Below, piece after piece: positions 1-6,338 of a DNA stretch of 64,000 bases. The DNA lies in the NCBI GenBank assembly GCA_021770345.1, contig JAETRD010000001.1:186001-250000 (forward strand), written 5' to 3'. A program made the position numbers and the translations under genes. Within the stretch, counting starts at the first letter, position 1. The number at the start of each line of letters is the position of its first letter. Source of the DNA: Lachnospiraceae bacterium. GTDB taxonomy: Bacteria; Bacillota; Clostridia; Lachnospirales; Lachnospiraceae. The notes below the pieces were generated by a model. The model saw only the letters and a program-made list of their open reading frames with translations, searched no databases and had not been told where the DNA came from.

Positions 1-121
1 CTGAATTTTCACACGCAGATATCCATAATTCATGGAAACGGATCAACTTATCTCCCCTTTGCGAATCAGAAGCACATTTTCATTGACAAACAATGAAAAA
101 ATCTCGATTTCAGAAAAAATA

Positions 122-150
122 TTGAAAGTTATCTTGAATTATAGTATGAT
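122..150 (+). promoter_or_regulatory. Promoter of the lipoprotein gene
   Basis: A -35 box TTGAAA (122-127) and a -10 box TATGAT (145-150) are separated by exactly 17 bases, upstream of a good ribosome binding site (AAAGGAG, about 168-174) and the ATG at 182. This is a standard sigma-A type promoter; the assignment is by pattern only. Confidence 0.65.
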
Positions 151-154
151 TCAA
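134..154. promoter_or_regulatory. Dyad overlapping the -10 box, possible operator
   Basis: TTGAAT (134-139) and ATTCAA (149-154) form a perfect 6-base inverted repeat around the -10 element. A repressor bound here would block the promoter. No regulator gene is adjacent, so the binding protein is unknown. Confidence 0.35.
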
Positions 155-181
155 CTATAAATATACAAAGGAGAAAATGTT

Positions 182-808
182 ATGAGAAAGAAACTATTTA
201 TTTTAATGGGATTGTTGCTGTGTTTATCATTTTCAGCATGTGGATCAGATGATGCAGATAATAAATCATCAAATGATAACGATGTACAAAACAGTACTTC
301 CAATGCTAGTCAAAATCAGGAAACAGAAAAGGTTGAAGACATAGCTACGGAAAAGGAAGAAGAGACAGCAGAATCTGATACAGACACCGTTTATAATATC
401 GGAGAAAGTGCAGCCCTTGGAGATTGGGAAATTAGTATAACAGATGTGCAATTCGTAGAATCAATTTCTGCGGATTATGGGAAATTTTCTCCTGATTCCG
501 CTGATAGCAAATTTGTATGGGTTTTTGCAACTGTTGTAAATAACGGAAAGCAAGCGGATAATTTTCTCCCCAGTTATGGCTTTGGGGACGATGTGAATGC
601 AAAAGTGTTGTACGGGGATGGATATGAATTCAGCGCTACAAATTTGCTTGGCTATAGTAAAGAGATGCATGATTCGGTAATAAATCCGTTATCCTCAAAA
701 GATGGCGAAATTGCTTTTGAAGTTCCAAACAGTGTGACAGATGCCGAAGATGAGCTTTTAGTAAAATTTTCTTCTGGAAATGATTCTATATCTTTTAAAC
801 TCAGATAA
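182..808 (+). CDS. Secreted lipoprotein, DUF4352-like
   Basis: The protein has 208 residues with a lipoprotein signal peptide: basic start, hydrophobic stretch, and lipobox F-S-A-C with the modified cysteine at residue 20. A low-complexity Asn/Ser/Glu/Asp/Thr linker (about 22-70) follows, as in many clostridial surface lipoproteins. The globular part (about 72-208) resembles DUF4352, an immunoglobulin-like fold: a G-D-W-E-I strand, then F-V-W-V-F-A-T-V-V-N-N-G, then polar strands. It would sit on the outer face of the membrane. Function is unknown; family members are often called telokin-like. The gene is monocistronic, with its own promoter and terminator. Low GC matches the neighbours up to about 2350 and differs from the rest of the window. 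Confidence 0.75.
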   Translation: MRKKLFILMGLLLCLSFSACGSDDADNKSSNDNDVQNSTSNASQNQETEKVEDIATEKEEETAESDTDTVYNIGESAALGDWEISITDVQFVESISADYGKFSPDSADSKFVWVFATVVNNGKQADNFLPSYGFGDDVNAKVLYGDGYEFSATNLLGYSKEMHDSVINPLSSKDGEIAFEVPNSVTDAEDELLVKFSSGNDSISFKLR

Positions 809-869
809 GGAAATTTTCTTGTAAATTTATTCTGAAATTGTGTAAAAGAGTATTCCAAAGATTATGTAG

Positions 870-922
870 ACCTCTAAACTGATGTAAGATAAAAATTACT
901 CGGTTTGGAGGTTTATTTTTTA
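870..922 (+). terminator. Rho-independent terminator after the lipoprotein gene
   Basis: ACCTCTAAAC (870-879) pairs with GTTTGGAGGT (903-912) with one T-G wobble, across a long 23-base loop, and is followed by a T-rich tract to 922. From 923 to 1042 I see no gene and no recognisable element. Confidence 0.55.
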
Positions 923-1042
923 TGGCGTTGTTATCGAAGCATTTTCCACAAAATCGATAGTTGTAAACAGCGCGCAGGCACATTCCTTTATGTACCCACG
1001 CGCTGCAAATTCACCGCCAATACGCTATCCTGTTACCTTCCG

Positions 1043-1486
1043 TCAAACAAAGTGTTTCGTTACCATTTCAATCTGATTATTTTTCACATAATCAAAAATT
1101 CTTTGATATATCCCGTCCGCAAAAGATAAATCCGAATCATCCGGAAGATGATTTACAAGTGTTCTCTTTTCCGTTTCATATCCACAGGGCATATCTTCGA
1201 AATACTTTACATCCGCCGATGTCACCACAACATTTTTATTATCATGCAGTCTGTAGTATCCTATTGGTATTATATTCTCTATTCTTGCACCTGCTTCTTC
1301 CCATGATTCCCTTTTGGCAACTTCGATTATAGTTTCATTCGCTGCTCTTTTCCCACCGGTAAATTCCCATTTTCTGTTTTTATTTTTCACCATCACAAAT
1401 TTGTTTTCATATCGTAATATGGTCAAAACATAATCAAAATTTTCTGGTATCATGCCAAAAAACAAATCCACCTCGCATTTATTCAT
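1043..1486 (-). CDS. NUDIX hydrolase
   Basis: A 147-residue protein with a complete NUDIX box at residues 45-67: G45, five residues, E51, seven residues, R59-E60, then E63-E64 and G66. This is the magnesium-binding helix that hydrolyses nucleoside diphosphates linked to another group. The preceding W-E-F-T-G-G strand is also typical. The short single-domain form and the phrase E-F-T-G-G-K recall YtkD/MutT-like nucleotide-pool cleaners, but the substrate cannot be read from sequence. The start is supported by GAGGAAG upstream of the ATG. The gene ends in a T-rich, AT-rich stretch and faces the lipoprotein gene convergently. Confidence 0.8.
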   Translation of the reverse strand: MNKCEVDLFFGMIPENFDYVLTILRYENKFVMVKNKNRKWEFTGGKRAANETIIEVAKRESWEEAGARIENIIPIGYYRLHDNKNVVVTSADVKYFEDMPCGYETEKRTLVNHLPDDSDLSFADGIYQRIFDYVKNNQIEMVTKHFV

Positions 1487-1527
1487 TTCTTCCTCACCGT
1501 CTTACTATGGCTCCGTATCATCTCCTC

Positions 1528-1583
1528 AGAATGATATCGTTTTCCACCATCTTATCCGCCACGCGTTTTGTAATCACATCTAA
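1528..1583 (-). pseudogene. Remnant of a polysaccharide deacetylase gene
   Basis: Bases 1528-1580 match 2472-2524, inside the intact deacetylase gene, at 46 of 53 positions without gaps. Read on the minus strand they give D-V-I-T-K-R-V-A-D-K then N-D-I-I-L, against D-V-I-T-K-R-V-V-D-K then N-D-I-I-L in the intact protein (residues 181-198). No open frame continues on either side, so this is the relic of a second copy. It lies directly beyond the stop codon of the HEPN gene. Confidence 0.65.
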
Positions 1584-1588
1584 TATTT

Positions 1589-1999
1589 TCATATATTGCC
1601 AGCCATAATATACTTTTCTATTTTGTCCAAAATACACTTCGTATTTTCTACAAGCTTTTTTGTCTCACCTTTACTGGCAATATAGAAATCATCATAGTCA
1701 GAAGCGTTCCGAATTTGCTCCGCCCCTGCAATTTTCTGATAGTCCTCCGGTCCAAAAAAAGCATCATCTCCCTTATAAATAAAATTATAATTAAATTGTT
1801 TTAATACCCCATTATGCGTTGCAACGTCGATTTGTTTCATTGCAAGAAGCGCTTTTATGCTTTTTTCCATAGCATAAAATGCTCTGTTATTGGCAGATTT
1901 ATAGGATCCCTTCTCTAATAATCCGGCTGCTTCGTCATATAATTCTCTGGCTCTGTCCATTCTTACCTTCACTAATGCATCGTAATATTCTTTATCCAT
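1589..1999 (-). CDS. HEPN-domain protein (UPF0332-like), likely toxin
   Basis: The start chosen at 1999 (136 residues) has GGTGAGGTG just upstream; a longer reading from 2011 lacks such a site. The protein is all-helical. It carries the S-A-N-N-R-A-F-Y-A-M-E-K-S-I-K-A-L-L helix typical of HEPN proteins of the UPF0332 group, and R97-x4-Y102 at the place where RNase HEPN toxins have R-x4-6-H. In known pairs the HEPN partner is an RNase or is kept inactive by AMPylation by its nucleotidyltransferase mate. Its start overlaps the stop of the nucleotidyltransferase gene by 8 bases, so the two are translationally coupled. Because the usual histidine is a tyrosine here, RNase activity is uncertain. 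Confidence 0.75.
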   Translation of the reverse strand: MDKEYYDALVKVRMDRARELYDEAAGLLEKGSYKSANNRAFYAMEKSIKALLAMKQIDVATHNGVLKQFNYNFIYKGDDAFFGPEDYQKIAGAEQIRNASDYDDFYIASKGETKKLVENTKCILDKIEKYIMAGNI

Positions 2000-2345
2000 A
2001 CAACACCTCACCTTCTGTCTCTATATTCTGAAAATATAAATACCACGACTTCTTTTTCATAAACTCGGCATATGGTAAACAGACAAAATTAACGACCGCA
2101 AAGTATTTCATCGCCAACTGCATTGAAATATCCGCAATTCTCTCACTATACAATTTTGCTTCCATTCTGTCACAGCTTGTAATAAGTGCGATATCAATAT
2201 CGGAATCCTGCGTATAATCTCCTCGCACACAGGAGCCATACAGGATAACTTTTATCAAATCTTTTCCCATTAACTGTTTCGCTAAATCTGTTGCTTCTTC
2301 TTTTACTTTTTTAATAACAGCATCATTTAATAAAATTTCATCCAT
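1992..2345 (-). CDS. MNT-type nucleotidyltransferase, likely antitoxin
   Basis: A 117-residue minimal nucleotidyltransferase. The core motif G37-S38, ten residues, D49-x-D51 sits in the strand-turn L-Y-G-S-C-V-R-G-D-Y and matches the pol-beta-superfamily active site; the two aspartates bind metal. In MntA/HepT systems the nucleotidyltransferase adds AMP groups to the HEPN toxin and silences it, which fits the order here (transferase first, HEPN second, overlapping). A GAAGGTG ribosome binding site precedes the ATG. The C-terminal half is unremarkable. The pair sits in AT-rich DNA beside a broken deacetylase copy, suggesting it arrived by transfer. Confidence 0.8.
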   Translation of the reverse strand: MDEILLNDAVIKKVKEEATDLAKQLMGKDLIKVILYGSCVRGDYTQDSDIDIALITSCDRMEAKLYSERIADISMQLAMKYFAVVNFVCLPYAEFMKKKSWYLYFQNIETEGEVLYG

Positions 2346-2362
2346 TCTTCAACACCTTCTTT

Positions 2363-3064
2363 TCAGTCAAACAATATCTCATCCACCGTCACAAATACAT
2401 ACCCCTGCTGCTGCAGCTCATCAATGATCTTAAACGCCGCTTTCACCGACGACTCCGACGCGTCGTGCAGCAGAATAATATCATTTTCCTCGACCTTATC
2501 CACCACGCGTTTTGTGATCACATCCGAATTGCTCGTCTTCCAGTCCAGCGGGTCCACATCCCAGAGCACCTCGATCATACTTGTCTCGTAGTCGAGATTA
2601 CATTTCCAGCACCCGAACGGCGGCCGGATATACTCCGGCGATTCCCCCGTAATCTCTTTAATCGCCTCGTTTGTCTTATCCACCTGCTCAATCGCCGCCT
2701 TGTCGTTCAAACTGCTTAAATTCACATGCTCATACGAGTGCGTTCCGATCAGATGGCCCCCGTCGTAGATATCCTTCACGATATCCGGATATTTTTCCAC
2801 CTCTTTTCCCAGCAGAAAAAATGTAGCGCTTACCTTGCGCTCCGCAAGCCCCTCCAAAAGCATCTCCGTATAATCGGGATTCGGGCCGTCATCGAATGTG
2901 ATCGCTATTTTTTTCTGGAGAATCTGTCCCGTTGCTACCGTCTCTCTCTGCATATTTACATAATTGATCAGACACGCCTGAATCAACAGCACCAGTAACA
3001 CACCGCAGCGATTTCTCCGCTGCCGTCTTCCCGTACCATAAAAGCTTCCCGCAAATCTCTGCAA
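2363..3064 (-). CDS. Polysaccharide deacetylase (CE4/NodB family)
   Basis: The 233-residue protein has one N-terminal membrane anchor (about residues 20-37) and a NodB domain (about 50-233). Visible CE4 motifs are T-F-D-D-G-P (56-61), H109-S-Y-E-H113 for zinc binding, R-P-P-F-G (147-151), D-P-L-D-W (171-175) and L-L-H-D (198-201). This is a full catalytic set, so an active extracellular deacetylase of peptidoglycan or surface glycan is expected, similar to PdaA-like enzymes. The start is unusual: the frame opens with TTG at 3064 and only a weak GGGGAC lies upstream, while the first ATG (residue 38) would remove the anchor. A relic of a sister copy lies at 1528-1583. Confidence 0.82.
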   Translation of the reverse strand: MQRFAGSFYGTGRRQRRNRCGVLLVLLIQACLINYVNMQRETVATGQILQKKIAITFDDGPNPDYTEMLLEGLAERKVSATFFLLGKEVEKYPDIVKDIYDGGHLIGTHSYEHVNLSSLNDKAAIEQVDKTNEAIKEITGESPEYIRPPFGCWKCNLDYETSMIEVLWDVDPLDWKTSNSDVITKRVVDKVEENDIILLHDASESSVKAAFKIIDELQQQGYVFVTVDEILFD

Positions 3065-3128
3065 ATGTCTGCGTCCCCATTCATTACTCCGTTACTACTA
3101 CTATATGCAGACTATGGTCTGCCTATTA

Positions 3129-3599
3129 TCAATATGCCAAAAAATCCGCTCCGCCTTCTTCCTGATAGAAAGGCTCGTCGCTGCCCGGCAGGCCGTCGTA
3201 ATAATCATTATAGTAATCATAGTAATCGTCATAATAATCGTAGTAATTGTCATAACCGCTGTCATTGTAATAATCATAATAATTTCCGCTCTGCTCCCCG
3301 ACTCCGCTCCAGAACAGAAAAATCCAGAACATAATATTAAGCAGCAGCGATATGCCTGCGGTGATAATCCCTCCGATTGCAAGCCCATGCTCTCTGTTTG
3401 CCGTAATCTGAACAATTCCGAAAATAATCGCCAGTATTCCCGTAATCCAGTTTACGCAGCTGCAGAAAAGCAGCAGCGAGACAATCCCGAGAACCAGAGA
3501 GGCGATTCCGAACCCGACTCCGTTTCCTTTTCTCTGCGGCTCCTGATAATAATAGTTATTATTCATACCGTTCCCGTAATAATTTCCCTGATGATCCAC
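3129..3599 (-). CDS. Small membrane protein, DUF4190-like, with Tyr/Asp-rich tail
   Basis: I place the start at the GTG at 3599 because GGAGG lies five bases upstream; an ATG at 3611 overlaps that site. The 156-residue product has an Asn/Tyr-rich head, two or three hydrophobic segments (residues about 28-55, 72-92) with the G-I-A-S-L-V-L-G-I-V-S pattern of DUF4190 proteins, and a 50-residue tail made mainly of Tyr, Asp and Asn in a Y-D-Y-Y-(N/D)-D pattern, ending with acidic residues. Function is unknown; proteins with this core are common in Gram-positive bacteria. The tail probably faces one side of the membrane as a flexible acidic-aromatic strand. Monocistronic. Confidence 0.65.
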   Translation of the reverse strand: MDHQGNYYGNGMNNNYYYQEPQRKGNGVGFGIASLVLGIVSLLLFCSCVNWITGILAIIFGIVQITANREHGLAIGGIITAGISLLLNIMFWIFLFWSGVGEQSGNYYDYYNDSGYDNYYDYYDDYYDYYNDYYDGLPGSDEPFYQEEGGADFLAY

Positions 3600-3649
3600 G
3601 TTAACCTCCATGCCGCGGCTGTGCCGCGCCTTAAATCAGCTACTAAAGT

Positions 3650-4639
3650 CTACCAAAAAGTGCGCTCATACGCAAGGCGCGGCTCGCCGTTTTCCAGATA
3701 AATCCTGCCGCAGCGGATGAACCCTGTCCCCGCAAGCACCCGCTGCATCGGCTGATTATCCGCGTGCGTATCCGCTCTTAAACTGCAGCAACCGTGCGCC
3801 TTTGCCTGTTCCATACACCAGTCGAAGCACAGCGCGGCCGCACCGCGCCCGTTCCCCGCCGATGCGAGCCGGTGGATCGTCCCGTATGCACCGTCCTGTT
3901 TCCATGCGCCGTCCTCAATCCTGCCGTAGGTGGGGTCCTCCCCCTCAAAATATGCAAACACCGCCTCTACGGCGCCTTCCGCTTCCAGCACATAACAGTT
4001 TCCTTCCGCGATATCCCGCTCTGCCGTCTCCTCGGAAGGATAACCTTCCCTCCACTGTCCGGGGTTTCCCGACGCTGCCATAAACGCTCTTGCCCGCGCG
4101 TAAATCTCCAGAATTGTCTCTTTGTCCTCCGGTTTTGCCAGGCGCACCGCGGCTTCCTTCCACGAAAGTCTCCTCTTCGGAATCGGATGCGCTTTGATGT
4201 AATCGTCCATGATTTCCGCCGCACAGCCCGCGAGCGCCGGACAGGGACGCTTTTTGTAATACTCCGCAGTGCGCGCCTCAGGTACCGGCGCCTCGCGCTT
4301 TACGTCGAGCCCTAACAGCTCACGGCAGACAATCGTCTTGTTTTGCTTCTCAAATTCCGCCGCAAGCTCCTGGATTCTCGCATAGTGCTCTGCTTTGTCC
4401 TTCGGCGCCCCCGGACTGTCGTAACCGTAGAGTACCCCGGCTGTCAAAAACATTCCGCTGACCGTTCCGCAGACCTCGCGAAGCCGTCCCATTCCCGCCC
4501 CGAAAGAGGAACTTAAGGCCGCAGCCGCACTCCGCTCCATCCCATGCAGGTCCTCAAAAGCCAGAAACACCGACTGCGCGCAGTTATATCCCTCCATAAA
4601 CAGCTCCGTGGCCCGCTCTTTTCTCGATTTTTCCGCCAT
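3650..4639 (-). CDS. Fusion of a GCAxxG-type Cys-rich domain with a GNAT acetyltransferase
   Basis: 329 residues in two parts. Residues 1-150 match the C_GCAxxG_C_C family: G-Y-N-C20-A-Q-S, the G-A-G-M-G-R-L-R-E-V-C57-G signature, C105, and C133/C139 near the end of the domain. That family is often a free-standing protein linked to redox or metal metabolism. Residues about 165-329 are a GNAT domain with an R-L-A-S-A-G-N-G-R-G-A-A acetyl-CoA loop, N-x-P-M-Q-R-V-L, G-T-G-F and a closing Y-L-E-N-G. The join is clean and in frame. Substrate unknown. It is divergent from the nicotinate phosphoribosyltransferase gene and may share its 287-base control region. Confidence 0.8.
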   Translation of the reverse strand: MAEKSRKERATELFMEGYNCAQSVFLAFEDLHGMERSAAAALSSSFGAGMGRLREVCGTVSGMFLTAGVLYGYDSPGAPKDKAEHYARIQELAAEFEKQNKTIVCRELLGLDVKREAPVPEARTAEYYKKRPCPALAGCAAEIMDDYIKAHPIPKRRLSWKEAAVRLAKPEDKETILEIYARARAFMAASGNPGQWREGYPSEETAERDIAEGNCYVLEAEGAVEAVFAYFEGEDPTYGRIEDGAWKQDGAYGTIHRLASAGNGRGAAALCFDWCMEQAKAHGCCSLRADTHADNQPMQRVLAGTGFIRCGRIYLENGEPRLAYERTFW

Positions 4640-4774
4640 TTTCTCCTCATTTCTTCGTGTCTTTCACACTTTTTCCTCTTGCAGACGCAGCCGGCATAAA
4701 CAATTCATCCGCTGCTCTTCTGTAAATAATATATAACTTTTCTCATATTTTCTCAATGCTTTTGCACGGATTAT

Positions 4775-4800
4775 GGTATAATGTCGACAGACATTATACC
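4775..4800. promoter_or_regulatory. Long palindrome containing an extended -10 element
   Basis: GGTATAATGTC (4775-4785) and GACATTATACC (4790-4800) are perfect 11-base arms around a 4-base centre. The left arm lies inside TGGTATAAT, an extended -10 promoter motif (4774-4782). The arrangement looks like an operator laid directly over a promoter, most simply for control of the nicotinate phosphoribosyltransferase gene downstream. I cannot assign it to NiaR, NrtR or another regulator from memory of motifs. Confidence 0.5.
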
Positions 4801-4832
4801 GGCCGCATGGCCATCGGTCGCCCACGCGACAG

Positions 4833-4860
4833 CATATCCGCATCGCGGATATGGTATAAT
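4833..4860 (+). promoter_or_regulatory. Second palindrome followed by a second extended -10
   Basis: CATATCCGC (4833-4841) and GCGGATATG (4845-4853) form 9-base arms with a 3-base loop. The right arm runs into another TGGTATAAT (4852-4860), identical to the extended -10 some 78 bases upstream. Two such promoter-plus-palindrome units in tandem suggest dual regulated starts. Confidence 0.45.
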
Positions 4861-4894
4861 AGTCTCACTGACATAAGCCACTGCAGCATTCTAC

Positions 4895-4929
4895 GAAAGG
4901 AGCGGAACATTTTTGTTCCACAAATTATG
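4895..4929 (+). promoter_or_regulatory. Ribosome binding site separated from ATG by a hairpin
   Basis: GAAAGGAG (4895-4902) is 24 bases from the ATG at 4927, too far for normal initiation. Between them GGAACA (4904-4909) and TGTTCC (4914-4919) form a perfect 6-base stem with a 4-base loop. Removing the hairpin leaves 8 bases, an ideal spacing. The folded hairpin therefore probably bridges the site to the start codon. Confidence 0.5.
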
Positions 4930-6111
4930 AGTACATTAAATCTGACCTTACTGACTGATTTATACGAACTGACGATGATGCAGGGATATTTCAAAAACAA
5001 AAACCGCGACGTTGTCGTCTTTGACGCCTTCTACCGCAATAATCCCTGCGACGGCGGTTACTCCGTCTGCGCCGGACTCGCCCAGGTCATCGACTACATC
5101 GAGAACCTGCATTTTGACGCCGACGATATTGCCTACCTGAAAAGCCTCGGCATTTTTGATGATGATTTTCTCGAATATCTGGGGAATTTTCGCTTTTCCG
5201 GCGACATCTACGCCGTGCCGGAGGGCAGTCTGATTTTCCCGAGGGAGCCTTTGGTCAAGGTGATCGCCCCCATCATGGAGGCGCAGCTTGTGGAGACGGC
5301 GATATTAAATATTGTCAACCACCAGTCTCTGATCGCGACAAAGGCCGCGCGCGTGTGCTATGCGGCGGCGGGGGACGGCGTTATGGAGTTCGGTCTGCGC
5401 CGTGCCCAGGGGCCGGACTCCGGCATCTACGGCGCGCGAGCCGCTGTCATCGGCGGATGCCGCGGAACCTCCAACGTTCTCGCCGGGCAGATGTTTGACA
5501 TTCCGGTACTCGGAACCCACGCCCACAGCTGGATCATGAGCTTCCCCGACGAATACACTGCGTTCCGCAGATACGCAGACCTCTATCCCGGCGCCTGTAT
5601 CCTGCTCGTGGATACTTACGATACGCTAAAATCCGGTGTTCCGAATGCCATCCGCGTCTTCACCGAGCTGCGGGACGCAGGGATTCCGCTCACCTACTAC
5701 GGCATCCGCATGGACAGCGGCGACCTGGCTTATCTGTCCAAAAAGGCCCGGGAAATGTTAGACGAAGCCGGCTTCCCCGACGCCGTTATCTCCGCGTCGA
5801 ACGATCTGGACGAATATCTGATTGAGAGCTTAAAGCAGCAGGGCGCCGCCATCACCTCCTGGGGCGTCGGCACGAACCTGATCACCGCAAAGGACAACCC
5901 GGCCTTCGGCGGCGTGTACAAGCTGGCTGCGATACAGGATAAAGACGGGAACTTCCAGCCGAAAATCAAACTCTCCGAAAACGTGGAAAAGGTGACAAAC
6001 CCCGGAAACAAGACCTTCTACCGCATCTACGACAAAGCCACCGGCAAAATCAAAGCGGATCTCATCTGCCTGTGCGACGAGGTGTTTGACGAAAATCCGC
6101 GCCGTCTGTGA
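4927..6111 (+). CDS. pncB: Nicotinate phosphoribosyltransferase, 3' part deleted
   Basis: The start at the ATG at 4927 gives 394 residues, opening L-T-D-L-Y-E-L-T-M-M-Q-G-Y-F, the classical beginning of the family. The body carries G-L-R-R-A-Q-G, G-T-S-N-V-L-A-G, T-H-A-H-S-W, L-V-D-T-Y-D-T and R-M-D-S-G-D-L, the phosphoribosyl and nicotinate binding segments. The enzyme makes nicotinate mononucleotide in NAD salvage, in the cytoplasm. Family members of this kind are about 480 residues. Here the frame stops right after C-D-E-V-F-D-E-N, and the normal last 40-odd residues are found next door in another frame (see 6098-6244). About 50 codons between the two appear lost. The catalytic core is present, so activity is possible but doubtful. 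Confidence 0.85.
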   Translation: MSTLNLTLLTDLYELTMMQGYFKNKNRDVVVFDAFYRNNPCDGGYSVCAGLAQVIDYIENLHFDADDIAYLKSLGIFDDDFLEYLGNFRFSGDIYAVPEGSLIFPREPLVKVIAPIMEAQLVETAILNIVNHQSLIATKAARVCYAAAGDGVMEFGLRRAQGPDSGIYGARAAVIGGCRGTSNVLAGQMFDIPVLGTHAHSWIMSFPDEYTAFRRYADLYPGACILLVDTYDTLKSGVPNAIRVFTELRDAGIPLTYYGIRMDSGDLAYLSKKAREMLDEAGFPDAVISASNDLDEYLIESLKQQGAAITSWGVGTNLITAKDNPAFGGVYKLAAIQDKDGNFQPKIKLSENVEKVTNPGNKTFYRIYDKATGKIKADLICLCDEVFDENPRRL

Positions 6112-6244
6112 AAAGGAAAAAGATACGCTCTGGGACGAGACAAAACGTTTTGTCAACCCGCAGGAAATCTATGTGGATCTGTCTCAGAAGCTTTATGATA
6201 TGAAAACCGAACTGTTCCATAAGATGAACCGGGAGGACAATTAA
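6098..6244 (+). pseudogene. pncB: Out-of-frame C-terminal end of pncB
   Basis: Reading frame 2 from about 6098 to the TAA at 6242-6244 gives V-C-E-K-E-K-D-T-L-W-D-E-T-K-R-F, then V-N-P-Q-E-I-Y-V-D-L-S-Q-K-L-Y-D-M-K, the conserved tail of nicotinate phosphoribosyltransferases. It joins the upstream frame at the sequence CCGCGCCGTCTGTG, where a short GCCG/CGCC repeat could have served as deletion junction. The result is a truncated enzyme plus an untranslated tail. Confidence 0.75.
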
Positions 6245-6265
6245 CGCGCAAGAGCGCCGCTCTCA

Positions 6266-6300
6266 CGAAAACAGGCAGCCGCATCATATCTGCGGCTGCC
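6266..6300 (-). terminator. Hairpin between pncB and the restriction operon
   Basis: GGCAGCCGCA (6274-6283) and TGCGGCTGCC (6291-6300) form a perfect 10-base stem with a 7-base loop. On the minus strand it is followed by TGTTTTC, so it best terminates the hsd operon; on the plus strand there is no T tract. The rest of 6245-6338 holds nothing I recognise. Confidence 0.6.
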
Positions 6301-6338
6301 CGCGTGACGGGACAATGCACGACGTACCTGATCCGATA

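Noticed and set aside
923-1042. Possible small gene between the lipoprotein and NUDIX genes
   Set aside because: Short frames on both strands lack ribosome sites and motifs; no decayed family could be recognised.
3129-3290. CRISPR-like or satellite repeat, suggested by regular TAATAATCATAATA-type sequence
   Set aside because: The periodicity comes from Tyr/Asp/Asn codons of the small membrane protein; there are no constant repeats with unique spacers.
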